A DNA stretch of 64,000 nt from Arenibacter antarcticus (GCF_041320605.1 NZ_CP166679.1:2466001-2530000); one strand, 5' to 3'; positions 20,264 through 30,546 are shown, counted from the first letter of the stretch. Notes: generated by a model not told the origin, from the sequence alone. Program-made: numbers and translations.

Positions 20264-20554
20264 ATGAGTGTGTTAATAAAGCCAATTATTACGGAAAAAA
20301 TGACAGCTGAAAGCGAATTAAATAATCGCTATGGTTTTCTAGTAGACCCAAGGGTCAACAAGATTCAGATCAAAGAGGCAGTAGAAGCAACCTATGGTGT
20401 TTCCGTTGAAAAAGTTCGAACAATGAATTATGGACCCTCACGCAAATCGCGTTACACCAAAACAGGTGTGCAGCACGGTAAGAGCAATGCTTATAAGAAA
20501 GCTATTGTTGATATTGCAGAAGGAGATATTATTGATTTTTACAGTAATCTATAA
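20264..20554 (+). CDS. rplW: 50S ribosomal protein L23
   Basis: 96 residues. L23 lies at the tunnel exit and docks trigger factor and SRP. Conserved features: LIKPIITEKMT at the start, YGFLVDPRVNKIQIKEAVEATYGVSVEKVRTMNYG in the middle. Spacing of 7 and 9 nt to its neighbours. Confidence 0.97.
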   Translation: MSVLIKPIITEKMTAESELNNRYGFLVDPRVNKIQIKEAVEATYGVSVEKVRTMNYGPSRKSRYTKTGVQHGKSNAYKKAIVDIAEGDIIDFYSNL

Positions 20555-20563
20555 AGGCAAAAA

Positions 20564-21388
20564 ATGTCAGTTAGAAAATTAAAACCAATCACTCCAGGAC
20601 AGCGTTTTAGAGTAGTAAATGGATTTGACGCCATTACTACTGATAAGCCGGAGAAGAGCTTGCTTGCTCCGTTAAAAAAGTCCGGAGGTAGAAACAGTCA
20701 AGGAAAAATGACCATTCGCCAAAAAGGTGGTGGCCATAAAAGAAGGTATCGTGTGATCGATTTCAAAAGAGACAAACAAGATGTTGTCGCTACAGTGGAA
20801 TCTATCCAGTACGATCCAAACAGAACTGCATTTATAGCCTTGTTGGCTTATGCTGATGGTGAAAAAAGATACATTGTTGCCCCAAATGGTTTGCAGGTGG
20901 GACAAGAAGTAACTTCTGGACCAGATTCTGCACCTGAAATAGGTAACGCACTTCCTTTAAGGGCAATTCCCTTAGGAACTATTATTTCGATAATAGAACT
21001 GCGTCCAGGTCAAGGTGCGGTTATGGCGAGAAGTGCCGGAACCTTTGCGCAGTTAATGGCGAAGGATGGCAAATTTGTCACCATTAAATTACCTTCTGGC
21101 GAAACTAGATTAATTTTGGCAGAATGTATGGCAACTATTGGTGCCGTTTCTAACCACGATCACCAGTTATTGGTGTCTGGTAAGGCCGGTAGAAGTAGAT
21201 GGTTGGGTAGAAGACCTAGGACTAGGCCGGTAGCGATGAACCCTGTCGATCACCCAATGGGTGGTGGTGAAGGAAGAGCTTCTGGAGGACATCCAAGATC
21301 TAGAAACGGTATTCCTGCTAAAGGATTTAGAACCCGTTCCAAGACCAAGAGTACCAACAAGTATATTTTAGAACGTAGAAAGAAATAA
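20564..21388 (+). CDS. rplB: 50S ribosomal protein L2
   Basis: 274 residues. L2 is needed for subunit joining and peptidyl transfer. [19 protein letters not shown] start, [15 protein letters not shown], and the conserved C-terminal region [25 protein letters not shown] with the functionally important His. Complete. Confidence 0.98.
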   Translation: MSVRKLKPITPGQRFRVVNGFDAITTDKPEKSLLAPLKKSGGRNSQGKMTIRQKGGGHKRRYRVIDFKRDKQDVVATVESIQYDPNRTAFIALLAYADGEKRYIVAPNGLQVGQEVTSGPDSAPEIGNALPLRAIPLGTIISIIELRPGQGAVMARSAGTFAQLMAKDGKFVTIKLPSGETRLILAECMATIGAVSNHDHQLLVSGKAGRSRWLGRRPRTRPVAMNPVDHPMGGGEGRASGGHPRSRNGIPAKGFRTRSKTKSTNKYILERRKK

Positions 21389-21401
21389 AAAGTAGAAAGA
21401 A

Positions 21402-21680
21402 ATGGCACGTTCATTAAAGAAAGGACCTTACGTTCACTATAGTTTGGATAAGAAAGTCCAGCAAAATGTTGAATCCGGTAAAAAGGCAGTCATTAAGACT
21501 TGGTCGAGGGCATCTATGATTACTCCTGATTTTGTAGGACAAACCATAGCTGTACACAACGGAAAACAATTTGTACCAGTTTTTGTAACCGAAAACATGG
21601 TAGGTCACAAATTAGGTGAATTTTCTCCTACTAGATCTTTTAGGGGTCATGCAGGGGCAAAAAATAAAGGTAAAAAGTAG
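21402..21680 (+). CDS. rpsS: 30S ribosomal protein S19
   Basis: 92 residues: [67 protein letters not shown] and [12 protein letters not shown] are all typical. S19 contacts S13 in the head near the A-site finger. 6 nt before rplV. Confidence 0.98.
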   Translation: MARSLKKGPYVHYSLDKKVQQNVESGKKAVIKTWSRASMITPDFVGQTIAVHNGKQFVPVFVTENMVGHKLGEFSPTRSFRGHAGAKNKGKK

Positions 21681-21686
21681 TAAGCT

Positions 21687-22094
21687 ATGGGAGTTCGAAA
21701 AAAACAAATGGCCGAAAGAATAAAGGCGGAAAAACAGCAAATAGCATTTGCGAAGTTAAACAATTGCCCTACCTCTCCTAGGAAGATGCGCTTGGTTGCG
21801 GATTTGGTGAGAGGTGTGCAAATTGAAAAAGCACTTGCTATCTTGAAGTTTAACCAAAAAGAATCTTCACGAAGGTTAGAGAAGTTGCTATTGTCCGCAA
21901 TAGCAAACTGGCAAGCTAAAAATGAAGACGCCAATATAGAAGAGGCTGAGCTTTTTGTAAAAGAGATCAGAGTAGATGGGGGTAGTATGTTAAAAAGACT
22001 ACGTCCTGCGCCGCAAGGAAGAGCACACAGAATCAGAAAACGTTCCAACCATGTAACTTTGGTTTTGGGATCTAACAATAACACACAAAGCTAG
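21687..22094 (+). CDS. rplV: 50S ribosomal protein L22
   Basis: 135 residues, slightly long at the N terminus ([18 protein letters not shown]) before the conserved core [18 protein letters not shown]. The tunnel-lining beta-hairpin ([31 protein letters not shown]), where macrolide resistance changes arise in other species, is complete. Confidence 0.97.
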   Translation: MGVRKKQMAERIKAEKQQIAFAKLNNCPTSPRKMRLVADLVRGVQIEKALAILKFNQKESSRRLEKLLLSAIANWQAKNEDANIEEAELFVKEIRVDGGSMLKRLRPAPQGRAHRIRKRSNHVTLVLGSNNNTQS

Positions 22095-22104
22095 AGCATT
22101 TAGT

Positions 22105-22827
22105 ATGGGACAGAAAACAAATCCAATCGGAAATCGTCTAGGAATTATCAGAGGATGGGAGTCTAACTGGTACGGTGGAAACGATTATGGCGATAAGCTT
22201 GCCGAAGACGATAAGATAAGAAAATATGTTCATGCACGTTTGGCGAAAGCTAGTGTGTCTAGGATCATTATTGAGCGAACCCTTAAATTAATCACAGTTA
22301 CCATTACTACTGCTAGACCTGGTATCATTATCGGAAAAGGTGGTCAAGAGGTAGATAAATTAAAGGAAGAGCTTAAGAAAATTACGGACAAAGAGGTTCA
22401 GATCAATATTTTTGAGATCAAGAGACCAGAATTGGACGCCAATTTGGTGGCGGCGAGTGTTGCCCGTCAGATAGAAAGCAGGATCTCTTTTAGGAGGGCT
22501 ATTAAAATGGCTATCGCGGCTGCAATGAGAATGAATGCTGAAGGAATTAAGATTCAGATATCAGGACGTTTGAACGGTGCGGAAATGGCTAGATCGGAAT
22601 CCTATAAGGATGGAAGAATTCCTTTATCCACTTTTAGAGCGGATATTGACTACGCTTTACATGAAGCCCATACTACCTACGGAAGATTAGGTATTAAGGT
22701 TTGGATTATGAAAGGTGAGGTTTATGGGAAAAGAGAACTATCTCCTTTGGTAGGTATGGCGAAAAGTCAGACCGGTGGCAAAGGCGGAAAGCAAGAAGGA
22801 CCGAAGAAACAACGTCGTAGAAAGTAA
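22105..22827 (+). CDS. rpsC: 30S ribosomal protein S3
   Basis: 240 residues. [14 protein letters not shown] start, KH domain with [20 protein letters not shown] (GXXG loop) at about 70-90, and the C-terminal domain [16 protein letters not shown]3 forms part of the mRNA entry helicase. The tail ([17 protein letters not shown]) is basic and low in complexity. Confidence 0.98.
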   Translation: MGQKTNPIGNRLGIIRGWESNWYGGNDYGDKLAEDDKIRKYVHARLAKASVSRIIIERTLKLITVTITTARPGIIIGKGGQEVDKLKEELKKITDKEVQINIFEIKRPELDANLVAASVARQIESRISFRRAIKMAIAAAMRMNAEGIKIQISGRLNGAEMARSESYKDGRIPLSTFRADIDYALHEAHTTYGRLGIKVWIMKGEVYGKRELSPLVGMAKSQTGGKGGKQEGPKKQRRRK

Positions 22828-22848
22828 TTTTTTAAAGAAGTAAAGAAA

Positions 22849-23268
22849 ATGTTACAGCCAAAAAGAACTAAGTTCCGCAAGATGCAGAAAGGGCGTATGA
22901 AAGGGATCACCGGAAGGGGACATCAGCTTTCAAACGGTATGTTTGGTATAAAATCCATGGATACCTCTTTCGTTACATCGCGGCAAATAGAGGCAGCTCG
23001 TATCGCGGCTACTAGATTTATGAAAAGGGAGGGTCAGTTATGGATAAAGATATTTCCAGACAAGCCAATCACCAAGAAACCATTGGAAGTCCGTATGGGT
23101 AAAGGTAAGGGTGCTCCAGAATATTTTGTTGCGGTAGTATTGCCAGGAAGGGTAATGTTCGAAATTGCCGGAGTTTCTATAGAGATTGCAAAAGAGGCTT
23201 TACGCCTTGCAGCACAGAAACTGCCAGTAAAAACAAAATTTATTATTGCCAGGGACTATTCTGCTTAA
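22849..23268 (+). CDS. rplP: 50S ribosomal protein L16
   Basis: 139 residues: [34 protein letters not shown] start, [34 protein letters not shown], and the [25 protein letters not shown] core. L16 binds near the A site. A 20-nt spacer precedes it. Confidence 0.98.
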   Translation: MLQPKRTKFRKMQKGRMKGITGRGHQLSNGMFGIKSMDTSFVTSRQIEAARIAATRFMKREGQLWIKIFPDKPITKKPLEVRMGKGKGAPEYFVAVVLPGRVMFEIAGVSIEIAKEALRLAAQKLPVKTKFIIARDYSA

Positions 23269-23285
23269 TATAATTGCAAGGAATC

Positions 23286-23477
23286 ATGAAACAATCAGAA
23301 ATTAAAGAATTATCAGTTGAGGGGCTGAAAGAAAAGAGAGCTGAATATAAAAAGCAATTCTCCGATTTGAAAATGGCCCATTCTGTTACACCATTGGAAA
23401 ACCCTTTACTTATCAGGAAGGTAAGAAGGACAGTGGCGAGATTGGCAACTGAATTAACAAAAAGAGAATTACAATAA
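23286..23477 (+). CDS. rpmC: 50S ribosomal protein L29
   Basis: 63 residues from ATG 23286 ([34 protein letters not shown]), a two-helix protein by the tunnel exit. A TTG at 23274 is in frame but the ATG fits the family start. [21 protein letters not shown] is the conserved C-terminal helix. Confidence 0.97.
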   Translation: MKQSEIKELSVEGLKEKRAEYKKQFSDLKMAHSVTPLENPLLIRKVRRTVARLATELTKRELQ

Positions 23478-23490
23478 TTGGTTCTGCTTT

Positions 23491-23748
23491 ATGGAAAAAA
23501 GGAATTTAAGAAAAGAGAGAGTAGGCGTTGTCACTAGCAACAAAATGGAGAAATCAGTAGTGGTTTCAGAAGTTAAGCGTGTTAAACACCCTATGTACGG
23601 AAAGTTCGTGTTAAAAACAAAGAAATATGTTGCGCACGATGAAAAGAACGATTGCAATATTGGTGATACTGTAAAAATAATGGAGACTCGTCCATTGAGT
23701 AAAACCAAATGTTGGAGGTTAGTTGAAATCATTGAAAGAGCTAAATAA
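23491..23748 (+). CDS. rpsQ: 30S ribosomal protein S17
   Basis: 85 residues: ERNLRK-like start ([24 protein letters not shown]), [52 protein letters not shown]. An OB-fold primary rRNA binder. Its stop is 2 nt before the rplN start. Confidence 0.98.
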   Translation: MEKRNLRKERVGVVTSNKMEKSVVVSEVKRVKHPMYGKFVLKTKKYVAHDEKNDCNIGDTVKIMETRPLSKTKCWRLVEIIERAK

Positions 23749-23750
23749 TT

Positions 23751-24119
23751 ATGTTACAACAAGAATCTAGACTAAAAGTAGCGGACAATACGGGGGCAAA
23801 AGAAGTTTTGACCATTCGTGTGCTAGGAGGTACGAAAAGAAGATATGCTTCTGTTGGGGATAAAATAGTAGTTACCGTTAAGGAAGCTACTCCTAATGGA
23901 GCTATTAAAAAAGGTGCAGTTTCCACGGCAGTTGTTGTAAGGACAAAAAAAGAGGTCAGAAGACCAGACGGCTCTTATATTCGTTTTGATGATAATGCCT
24001 GTGTGCTTTTAAACCCAACCGGGGAAATGAGAGGTACACGTGTATTTGGCCCAGTGGCCAGGGAACTTCGTGACAAGCAATTCATGAAAATTGTATCATT
24101 AGCTCCAGAGGTGCTTTAA
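23751..24119 (+). CDS. rplN: 50S ribosomal protein L14
   Basis: 122 residues: [27 protein letters not shown] start, [47 protein letters not shown]14 forms a bridge with 16S helix 14. It opens the spc section in the E. coli order, but here no promoter or gap separates it from rpsQ. Confidence 0.98.
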   Translation: MLQQESRLKVADNTGAKEVLTIRVLGGTKRRYASVGDKIVVTVKEATPNGAIKKGAVSTAVVVRTKKEVRRPDGSYIRFDDNACVLLNPTGEMRGTRVFGPVARELRDKQFMKIVSLAPEVL

Positions 24120-24132
24120 TAAAAATAGCAAA

Positions 24133-24447
24133 ATGGGAAAACTAAAAATAAGAACAGGGGATACCGTAAGGATTATTGCAGGCGACCACAAAGGGGTTGA
24201 AGGTAAGGTTTCTAAGGTAGACCGTGAGAAGAACAAGGCGATCGTTGAAGGTGCTAATTTGGTATCCAAACACGAAAAACCTAGTGCGAACAACCCACAG
24301 GGAGGTATCGTTAAGAAAGAGGCTCCTTTACATATATCCAATCTTTCCTTGATCGACGCGAAGTCGGGAGAGGCTACAAGAGTAGGGTTTGAAGTAAGGG
24401 ACGGTAAGAAAGTAAGATTTTCTAAGAAATCTAAAGAAGTAATTTAA
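24133..24447 (+). CDS. rplX: 50S ribosomal protein L24
   Basis: 104 residues. KOW motif at the N terminus ([36 protein letters not shown]), then [26 protein letters not shown]. An assembly-initiating 23S 5'-domain binder. Stop is 2 nt before rplE. Confidence 0.97.
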   Translation: MGKLKIRTGDTVRIIAGDHKGVEGKVSKVDREKNKAIVEGANLVSKHEKPSANNPQGGIVKKEAPLHISNLSLIDAKSGEATRVGFEVRDGKKVRFSKKSKEVI

Positions 24448-24449
24448 TT

Positions 24450-25001
24450 ATGGCTTACGTTCCAAGATTAAAACAGGAATATAGAGAAAGAGTGGTAAAA
24501 GCTCTTCAAGAGGAGTTCGGTTACAAAAATGTAATGCAAGTTCCCAAATTAGAGAAAATTGTTGTGAGTAGAGGTGTTGGTGCCGCTGTTGCAGACAAGA
24601 AGCTTATAGACCATGCGGTAGATGAGTTGGGCTTGATCACTGGACAAAAGGCAATTTCAACTATATCTAAAAAGGATGTTGCGGCATTTAAATTGCGTAA
24701 AGGAATGCCTATTGGGGCAAAAGTTACTTTGCGCGGTGAAAGAATGTACGAGTTCTTGGATAGATTGGTGACTTCAGCTTTGCCAAGGGTAAGGGATTTC
24801 CAAGGAATTAAGGCCACTGGTTTTGATGGAAGAGGGAATTATAGCCTTGGTATTACGGAACAAATCATATTTCCTGAAATAAACATTGATAAAATTAACA
24901 GAATCAATGGAATGGATATTACATTTGTAACCTCTGCGGAGACCGACAAGGAATCCAAATCATTATTAACTGAATTAGGACTACCTTTTAAAAAGAATTA
25001 G
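24450..25001 (+). CDS. rplE: 50S ribosomal protein L5
   Basis: 183 residues. [66 protein letters not shown], and the C-terminal [14 protein letters not shown]5 binds 5S rRNA and P-site tRNA. 1 nt before rpsN. Confidence 0.98.
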   Translation: MAYVPRLKQEYRERVVKALQEEFGYKNVMQVPKLEKIVVSRGVGAAVADKKLIDHAVDELGLITGQKAISTISKKDVAAFKLRKGMPIGAKVTLRGERMYEFLDRLVTSALPRVRDFQGIKATGFDGRGNYSLGITEQIIFPEINIDKINRINGMDITFVTSAETDKESKSLLTELGLPFKKN

Positions 25002-25002
25002 T

Positions 25003-25272
25003 ATGGCTAAAGAATCTATGAAGGCCCGTGAGGTCAAAAGAGAAAAGACTGTAGCTAAGTATGCTGAGAAAAGGAAGGCTTTGAAAGAGGCTGGAGATTA
25101 CGAAGCATTGCAGAAATTGCCAAAGAATGCCTCTCCAGTACGTTTGCACAACCGTTGCAAGATTACAGGTAGACCAAGAGGTTACATGAGAACCTTCGGT
25201 ATATCTAGGGTTACTTTTAGGGAAATGGCCAATAACGGTCTAATTCCAGGAGTAAGAAAAGCTAGCTGGTAA
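25003..25272 (+). CDS. rpsN: 30S ribosomal protein S14 (zinc-free type)
   Basis: 89 residues: [79 protein letters not shown]. Only one Cys; the CxxC pairs of the short zinc-binding S14 are absent, so this is the longer C-minus form. A 64-nt spacer follows, containing a weak inverted repeat (GGTTTAAC...GTTAAAAACC). Confidence 0.98.
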   Translation: MAKESMKAREVKREKTVAKYAEKRKALKEAGDYEALQKLPKNASPVRLHNRCKITGRPRGYMRTFGISRVTFREMANNGLIPGVRKASW

Positions 25273-25336
25273 AATAAATATAAATAGGTTGCAGGTTTAA
25301 CAAAATGTTAAAAACCGTTACCGCAAATCAATAACT

Positions 25337-25735
25337 ATGTTCACAGATCCAATTTCGGATTATCTAACAAGAATTAGGAACGCAAGTAGTGCAGGGCACA
25401 GAGTGGTAGAGATACCAGCTTCCAATTTAAAAAAAGAAATTACTAAAATATTATTCGATCAAGGATATATTTTAAGCTACAAATTTGAAGACGATTCCGT
25501 ACAGGGTGTTATAAAAATCGCTTTAAAATACGACAAGTTCACTAAAGAGCCTGTCATCAGGAAAATTAAGCGGATAAGCAAGCCTGGTCTTAGAAAATAC
25601 GCCAACTCCAAGGAGTTGCCTAGAGTTCTAAACGGTCTTGGTATTGCTATCGTTTCTACTTCACATGGGGTAATGACCAGTAAGCAAGCAAAGCTTGAGA
25701 ATGCAGGTGGGGAAGTATTATGTTATGTTTATTAA
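25337..25735 (+). CDS. rpsH: 30S ribosomal protein S8
   Basis: 132 residues: MFTDPISDYLTRIRNASSAGHRVVEIPASNLKKEI start, KRISKPGLRKYANSKELPRVLNGLGIAIVSTSHGVMTSKQAKLENAGGEVLCYVY end. S8 binds 16S helix 21 and in E. coli regulates the spc mRNA. The 64-nt gap upstream could hold such a site, but I see no clear mimic. Confidence 0.98.
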   Translation: MFTDPISDYLTRIRNASSAGHRVVEIPASNLKKEITKILFDQGYILSYKFEDDSVQGVIKIALKYDKFTKEPVIRKIKRISKPGLRKYANSKELPRVLNGLGIAIVSTSHGVMTSKQAKLENAGGEVLCYVY

Positions 25736-25755
25736 TACAATAAAGATTTAGAACA

Positions 25756-26298
25756 ATGTCTAGAACAGGTAATAATCCAATAGCAATTCCAGAGGGAGTA
25801 ACCGTAGAAGTTAAGGAAGATGTTATTACCGTAAAAGGTAAGATGGGGGAACTTTCCCAAAAATTTTCTGGAGTGGCTGTAAAGGTAGAAGACGGGCAAG
25901 TATATGTTACAAGGCCGTCTGATTCCAAGGAGCACAAAGCAAAACATGGTCTTTACAGGTCTTTGATCTTTAATATGATTGAAGGGGTTGCTAAAGGTTG
26001 GATAAAAGAGTTGGAATTGGTAGGTGTAGGATACCGTGCAAGTAATCAAGGTCAGAAATTGGACCTTGCATTAGGTTTTTCACATAATATTATTGTGGAT
26101 ATCGCCCCAGAAGTAAAAATAGAGACTATCTCTGAAAAGGGTAAGAATCCTATAGTGAAGCTTAGTTCCCATGATAAACAGCTGGTGGGTCAAGTAGCGG
26201 CAAAAATCAGGGCTTTCCGTAAGCCAGAACCTTACAAAGGAAAAGGTATTAAGTTCGTAGGAGAAGTATTAAGAAGAAAAGCTGGTAAATCAGCCTAA
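25756..26298 (+). CDS. rplF: 50S ribosomal protein L6
   Basis: 180 residues; two related alpha/beta domains. [19 protein letters not shown] start and C-terminal [26 protein letters not shown] match the family. L6 is near the GTPase-binding region (sarcin-ricin loop). Confidence 0.98.
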   Translation: MSRTGNNPIAIPEGVTVEVKEDVITVKGKMGELSQKFSGVAVKVEDGQVYVTRPSDSKEHKAKHGLYRSLIFNMIEGVAKGWIKELELVGVGYRASNQGQKLDLALGFSHNIIVDIAPEVKIETISEKGKNPIVKLSSHDKQLVGQVAAKIRAFRKPEPYKGKGIKFVGEVLRRKAGKSA

Positions 26299-26309
26299 TA
26301 ATTTGGATT

Positions 26310-26666
26310 ATGGGATTATCAAAGACTGAAAGAAGACTACGTATCAGAAGGAGAATTAGAAAAGTCTCCACGGGTACTGCACAAAAGCCAAGACTTGCTG
26401 TTTTTAGAAGTAATAGTGAAATATATGCTCAAGTGATCGATGACGTTGCCGGAACTACTTTGGTAGCTGCTTCATCTAGGGATAAAGAATTGGCTAAGAC
26501 AAAAGGAACTAAAACAGAAGTTGCAAACTTGGTAGGTAAGGCTATTGCTGAAAAAGCAAAGGAAGCCGGTATAGAATTGGTAGCTTTTGATAGAGGTGGC
26601 AACTTATACCACGGACGCGTTAAATCATTGGCCGAAGGCGCAAGGGAAGCAGGATTAAAATTCTAA
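26310..26666 (+). CDS. rplR: 50S ribosomal protein L18
   Basis: 118 residues: basic N-terminal [42 protein letters not shown]-terminal [29 protein letters not shown]18 attaches 5S rRNA to the large subunit. Confidence 0.98.
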   Translation: MGLSKTERRLRIRRRIRKVSTGTAQKPRLAVFRSNSEIYAQVIDDVAGTTLVAASSRDKELAKTKGTKTEVANLVGKAIAEKAKEAGIELVAFDRGGNLYHGRVKSLAEGAREAGLKF

Positions 26667-26673
26667 GAATATT

Positions 26674-27198
26674 ATGTATCAGAAATACAAAAACGTAGAG
26701 ACTGTTAAGCCGGGAGGTTTAGAATTAAAAGATAAATTGGTAGGGATACAACGTGTTACCAAGGTTACCAAAGGTGGTAGGGCGTTCGGATTTACCGCTA
26801 TCGTTGTTGTTGGTGATGAGAATGGTGTTGTAGGTCACGGTCTTGGTAAGTCCAAGGAAGTCGCAACAGCTATTGCCAAAGGGATCGAAGAAGCTAAAAA
26901 GAATCTTATCAGGATTCCTCTTAATAAAGGAACTTTGCCACATGAGCAAAAAGGTAAATACGGAGGAGCTAGAGTGTATATTCAGCCCGCTTCGCACGGT
27001 ACCGGAGTAATTGCAGGTGGTGCTGTTAGAGCGGTATTGGAATCTGTTGGGGTTCAGGATGTATTGTCTAAATCTCAGGGATCTTCTAACCCTCACAACG
27101 TAGTAAAAGCTACCTTTGATGCACTTTTACAACTTAGGGATGCCAAAACGGTAGCACTTCAGAGAGGTGTTTCCTTGGAAAAAGTTTTTAAAGGATAA
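26674..27198 (+). CDS. rpsE: 30S ribosomal protein S5
   Basis: 174 residues: [46 protein letters not shown] (double-stranded RNA-binding fold with the spectinomycin-site loop intact), [47 protein letters not shown]. Followed by an unusual 111-nt spacer before rpmD. Confidence 0.98.
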   Translation: MYQKYKNVETVKPGGLELKDKLVGIQRVTKVTKGGRAFGFTAIVVVGDENGVVGHGLGKSKEVATAIAKGIEEAKKNLIRIPLNKGTLPHEQKGKYGGARVYIQPASHGTGVIAGGAVRAVLESVGVQDVLSKSQGSSNPHNVVKATFDALLQLRDAKTVALQRGVSLEKVFKG

Positions 27199-27309
27199 AT
27201 TTATAGTACCAAGTATTAAGTGTGAAGTATTGATGAGTTGAATTGTTGCGTTAAAACAGAAAACTGCTGATACGGATTGCTGATTACTGAATACTGAAAA
27301 CTGATAAAC
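27199..27309. repeat. Microrepeat-like spacer between rpsE and rpmD
   Basis: 111 nt inside an otherwise tight operon, built from degenerate short words (AAGTATTAAGTG, GAAGTATTGATGAG, then CTGATTACTGAATACTGAAAACTGAT). No gene. It resembles the spacer found at 56520-56850. Confidence 0.5.
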
Positions 27310-27489
27310 ATGGCAAAGATTAAAGTAAAACAGGTAAAGAGCGCCATTAAAAGAGCTCAAAATCAAAAGAGAACCTTAGAGGCTCTTGGTTTACGAAGGA
27401 TTGGACAGGTGGTAGAACATGATGATACCCCTAACATTCTTGGAATGGTAAATAAAGTTAAACACTTAGTTTCTATTGTAGAAGCTTAA
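27310..27489 (+). CDS. rpmD: 50S ribosomal protein L30
   Basis: 59 residues: MAKIKVKQVKSAIKRAQNQ, RTLEALGLRRIGQVVEH and DTPNILGMVNKVKHLV, the complete L30 pattern. The gene starts after the microrepeat spacer and ends 15 nt before rplO, its standard neighbour. Confidence 0.97.
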   Translation: MAKIKVKQVKSAIKRAQNQKRTLEALGLRRIGQVVEHDDTPNILGMVNKVKHLVSIVEA

Positions 27490-27504
27490 TATAATTTTAG
27501 TGTT

Positions 27505-27957
27505 ATGAATTTAAGTAATTTAAAACCTGCGGATGGCGCGGTCCAAAGAGCCGGTAAAGTTGTAGGAAGAGGACAAGGTTCTGGTAAAGGTGGTACCGCC
27601 ACCAGAGGACATAAAGGAGCAAAATCCAGATCTGGATATTCTAAGAAACTCGGTTTTGAAGGTGGTCAGATGCCATTGCAAAGACGTGTTCCTAAATTCG
27701 GTTTTACCAACATCAACAGGAAAGAATACGCTGGTGTTAATTTAGACAAGATTCAGGAATTGGTTGATAAAGGAATTGTAAAGGATGTAGTTACTTTGGA
27801 TATCCTTGTGGAAAATAGATTGGTAGGAAAAAACGACTTAGTTAAAATATTAGGTGGTGGGGAACTAAAGACGTCCCTTAAAGTTTCTGTACATAAATTT
27901 ACTGCTACTGCGAAGGCTGCAATAGAAGCTGCAGGTGGTGAAGCAATAGGTTTATAA
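27505..27957 (+). CDS. rplO: 50S ribosomal protein L15
   Basis: 150 residues: MNLSNLKPADGAVQRAGKVVGRGQGSGKGGTATRGHKGAKSRSG start (basic, Gly-rich extension into rRNA), GFEGGQMPLQRRVPKFGF, then the globular C-terminal part. 13 nt before secY, as usual. Confidence 0.98.
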   Translation: MNLSNLKPADGAVQRAGKVVGRGQGSGKGGTATRGHKGAKSRSGYSKKLGFEGGQMPLQRRVPKFGFTNINRKEYAGVNLDKIQELVDKGIVKDVVTLDILVENRLVGKNDLVKILGGGELKTSLKVSVHKFTATAKAAIEAAGGEAIGL

Positions 27958-27970
27958 GTAAAGAAATACT

Positions 27971-29314
27971 ATGAAGAAATTTTTCGATACATTATCAAAT
28001 ATTTGGAAGATAGAAGAACTTAGGGGTAGGATTATGATTACCCTTGGTTTGCTTTTAGTGTATCGTTTTGGTGCACAAGTGGTTCTTCCGGGTATCGATT
28101 CTACTCAATTGGGGGCTTTGGCTTCCAATACGGATAGCGGTATTTTAGGTATTTTGAATGCATTTACAGGAGGAGCATTATCCAATGCTTCGGTTTTTGC
28201 GCTAGGGATAATGCCTTATATCTCTGCTTCTATTGTAGTGCAATTAATGGGTATTGCTATTCCTTATCTGCAGAAATTACAGAAGGAAGGTGAAAGTGGA
28301 AGAAAAACGATCAATCAAATTACTAGATGGTTAACCATTGGTATATGTATCGTTCAGGCTCCCGCCTATTTGTACAGTTTAGGAGCGTTGGGAGTTCCAG
28401 AAAGTGCATTTGTTTTTGGTAAAGGTCTTAACTTTATTATGCCTTCGGTAATAATATTGGTAGCTGGAACCATTTTCGCAATGTGGTTGGGAGAAAAGAT
28501 TACCGATAAGGGAATTGGAAATGGGATCTCCTTGTTGATTATGGTAGGGATTATCGCTAACATGCCACAAAACTTTGTTCAGGAATTTATATCTAGGACT
28601 GCCAATAATAACGGAGGTCTAATGTTTATGCTGATTGAAGTGATTATTTGGTTTGTTGTTATATTGTTATGTGTACTATTGGTTATGGCTACTCGCCAAA
28701 TACCAGTACAGTATGCAAGACGTACGGCTTCTGGTGGGTATGAAAAGAACATCACGGGGTCTAGACAATATATTCCTTTAAAATTGAATGCTTCTGGGGT
28801 AATGCCAATCATTTTTGCCCAAGCTATAATGTTTGCTCCTGGTTTGTTAGGGAAAACATTTAACAATACAGCTGTAGGGCAATGGATGGAAGTTCAGTTT
28901 CAGGATATTTTTGGTTTGGCATATAACTTACTGTTCGGGTTTTTAATTATTGTATTCACCTATTTTTATACGGCGATTACAGTACCGACCAATAAAATGG
29001 CCGATGATCTTAAGAGAAGTGGTGGATTTATTCCTGGGATTAGACCCGGAAAAGAAACTGGAGATTTCTTAGATAAGATTATGTCCCTAATAACGTTGCC
29101 AGGATCAGTTTTCCTAGCTTTGCTGGCGGTTCTTCCGGCAGTGATAGTTAAGCTTATGGATGTACAGGCAGGATGGGCCTTATTCTACGGAGGAACTTCA
29201 CTATTGATTATGGTAGGTGTGGCCATTGATACCGTGCAGCAGGTAAATTCATATTTACTGAATAGGCATTATGATGGGTTGATGAAATCTGGTAAAAATA
29301 GAAAGGTAGCATAA
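27971..29314 (+). CDS. secY: Preprotein translocase subunit SecY
   Basis: 447 residues with ten membrane helices, the channel of the Sec translocon. SecY signatures: GGALSNASVFALGIMPYISASIVVQLM (TM2/plug region), MWLGEKITDKGIGNGISLLIMVGI, and VPTNKMADDLKRSGGFIPGIRPGKET, the cytosolic loop that meets SecA and the ribosome. It is followed directly by infA; no adk or map gene is inserted, unlike in many Firmicutes. Confidence 0.98.
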   Translation: MKKFFDTLSNIWKIEELRGRIMITLGLLLVYRFGAQVVLPGIDSTQLGALASNTDSGILGILNAFTGGALSNASVFALGIMPYISASIVVQLMGIAIPYLQKLQKEGESGRKTINQITRWLTIGICIVQAPAYLYSLGALGVPESAFVFGKGLNFIMPSVIILVAGTIFAMWLGEKITDKGIGNGISLLIMVGIIANMPQNFVQEFISRTANNNGGLMFMLIEVIIWFVVILLCVLLVMATRQIPVQYARRTASGGYEKNITGSRQYIPLKLNASGVMPIIFAQAIMFAPGLLGKTFNNTAVGQWMEVQFQDIFGLAYNLLFGFLIIVFTYFYTAITVPTNKMADDLKRSGGFIPGIRPGKETGDFLDKIMSLITLPGSVFLALLAVLPAVIVKLMDVQAGWALFYGGTSLLIMVGVAIDTVQQVNSYLLNRHYDGLMKSGKNRKVA

Positions 29315-29317
29315 TTT

Positions 29318-29533
29318 ATGGCCAAGCAAGCAGCAATTGAACAGGATGGAAGCATTATCGAGGCATTGTCAAATGCCATGTTCCGCGTAGAGTTGGAAAA
29401 CGGTCATGTGGTAACGGCACATATCTCAGGAAAGATGCGTATGCATTATATTAAGTTGCTTCCGGGAGACAAGGTAAAACTAGAAATGAGTCCGTACGAT
29501 TTAACTAAAGCAAGAATTACATATAGATATTAA
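29318..29533 (+). CDS. infA: Translation initiation factor IF-1
   Basis: 71 residues, one S1-like OB fold: [71 protein letters not shown] in the standard form. IF-1 occupies the A site in initiation. 3 nt after secY. Confidence 0.97.
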   Translation: MAKQAAIEQDGSIIEALSNAMFRVELENGHVVTAHISGKMRMHYIKLLPGDKVKLEMSPYDLTKARITYRY

Positions 29534-29542
29534 GCAAATAGG

Positions 29543-29659
29543 ATGAAAGTTAGAGCATCAATTAAAAAAAGAAGTGCCGAGTGCAAAATTGTGCGCAGAA
29601 AAGGCAGATTGTACGTAATTAATAAAAAGAATCCTAGATTTAAACAAAGACAAGGGTAG
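29543..29659 (+). CDS. rpmJ: 50S ribosomal protein L36 (zinc-free type)
   Basis: 38 residues beginning [20 protein letters not shown] and ending [10 protein letters not shown]. The usual L36 zinc ligands (Cys-x2-Cys...Cys...His) are missing; only one Cys remains, so this is a C-minus L36. It lies in its standard place between infA and rpsM, with a 2-nt gap before rpsM. Confidence 0.97.
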   Translation: MKVRASIKKRSAECKIVRRKGRLYVINKKNPRFKQRQG

Positions 29660-29661
29660 TT

Positions 29662-30036
29662 ATGGCAAGAATCGCAGGTGTAGATATACCAAAACAAAAA
29701 AGAGGGGTTATAGCCCTTACCTATATTTTTGGTATAGGAAGTAGTAGAGCAAAAGAAATTTTATCTACTGCCCAAGTAAGTGAAGATACCAAGGTATCTG
29801 ACTGGAACGATGATGAGATCGGTCGAATTCGTGAGGCAGTTTCTTCTTTGACAATTGAAGGAGAATTGCGTTCGGAGAACCAATTGAACATTAAGCGTTT
29901 AATGGACATAGGTTGTTATAGAGGTATTCGCCATAGATCTGGTCTGCCTTTAAGGGGACAAAGGACCAAAAACAACTCTAGGACAAGAAAAGGTAAGAGA
30001 AAAACAGTTGCTAATAAAAAGAAGGCAACTAAATAA
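29662..30036 (+). CDS. rpsM: 30S ribosomal protein S13
   Basis: 124 residues: [26 protein letters not shown] start, [50 protein letters not shown] end. The basic tail reaches the P-site tRNA; S13 forms inter-subunit bridges. First of the alpha-section genes. Confidence 0.98.
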   Translation: MARIAGVDIPKQKRGVIALTYIFGIGSSRAKEILSTAQVSEDTKVSDWNDDEIGRIREAVSSLTIEGELRSENQLNIKRLMDIGCYRGIRHRSGLPLRGQRTKNNSRTRKGKRKTVANKKKATK

Positions 30037-30049
30037 TAAGTAGGATATT

Positions 30050-30442
30050 ATGGCAAAGGCAAGTGCAAAAGCGGCAAAGAAGCGTAAAGTTATAGTAGAG
30101 TCTGTGGGTGAAGCCCATGTAACTGCTTCTTTTAATAATATTATTATTTCTTTAACCAACAAAAAGGGAGATGTTATCTCTTGGTCTTCAGCAGGTAAAA
30201 TGGGTTTTAGAGGTTCTAAAAAGAACACTCCTTACGCAGCTCAGATAGCCTCTGAGGATTGTGCGAAGGTTGCTCATGAAGCAGGTTTAAGAAAGGTAAA
30301 GGTGTATGTGAAAGGACCAGGAAACGGTAGGGAATCTGCCATTCGTTCTATCCACAACTCCGGAATTGAGGTTACAGAGATTATCGATATAACTCCAATG
30401 CCGCACAACGGTTGTAGACCACCAAAAAGAAGAAGAGTATAA
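30050..30442 (+). CDS. rpsK: 30S ribosomal protein S11
   Basis: 130 residues: [54 protein letters not shown] and the PPKRRRV end. S11 lines the mRNA exit in the platform. A 104-nt spacer with no clear gene follows before rpsD. Confidence 0.98.
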   Translation: MAKASAKAAKKRKVIVESVGEAHVTASFNNIIISLTNKKGDVISWSSAGKMGFRGSKKNTPYAAQIASEDCAKVAHEAGLRKVKVYVKGPGNGRESAIRSIHNSGIEVTEIIDITPMPHNGCRPPKRRRV

Positions 30443-30546
30443 TTAGTATTAATCAATAGCCCAAACAAGGGTTTTTCAGGCAGGTGTAGTTACGATTATC
30501 GAAGGATTAGCCTTAATTCATGATCACACCGCCAAATTTAAAGAAA

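Noticed and set aside
25273-25336. Possible S8 regulatory hairpin between rpsN and rpsH
   Set aside because: GGTTTAAC...GTTAAAAACC forms only an imperfect AT-rich stem, and no S8-site consensus is seen.
25732-26049. Minus-strand frame over rplF
   Set aside because: Shadow of ribosomal protein L6.
30443-30546. Possible S4 autoregulatory RNA before rpsD
   Set aside because: Only a weak CCC...GGG pairing is visible; no pseudoknot could be drawn with confidence.
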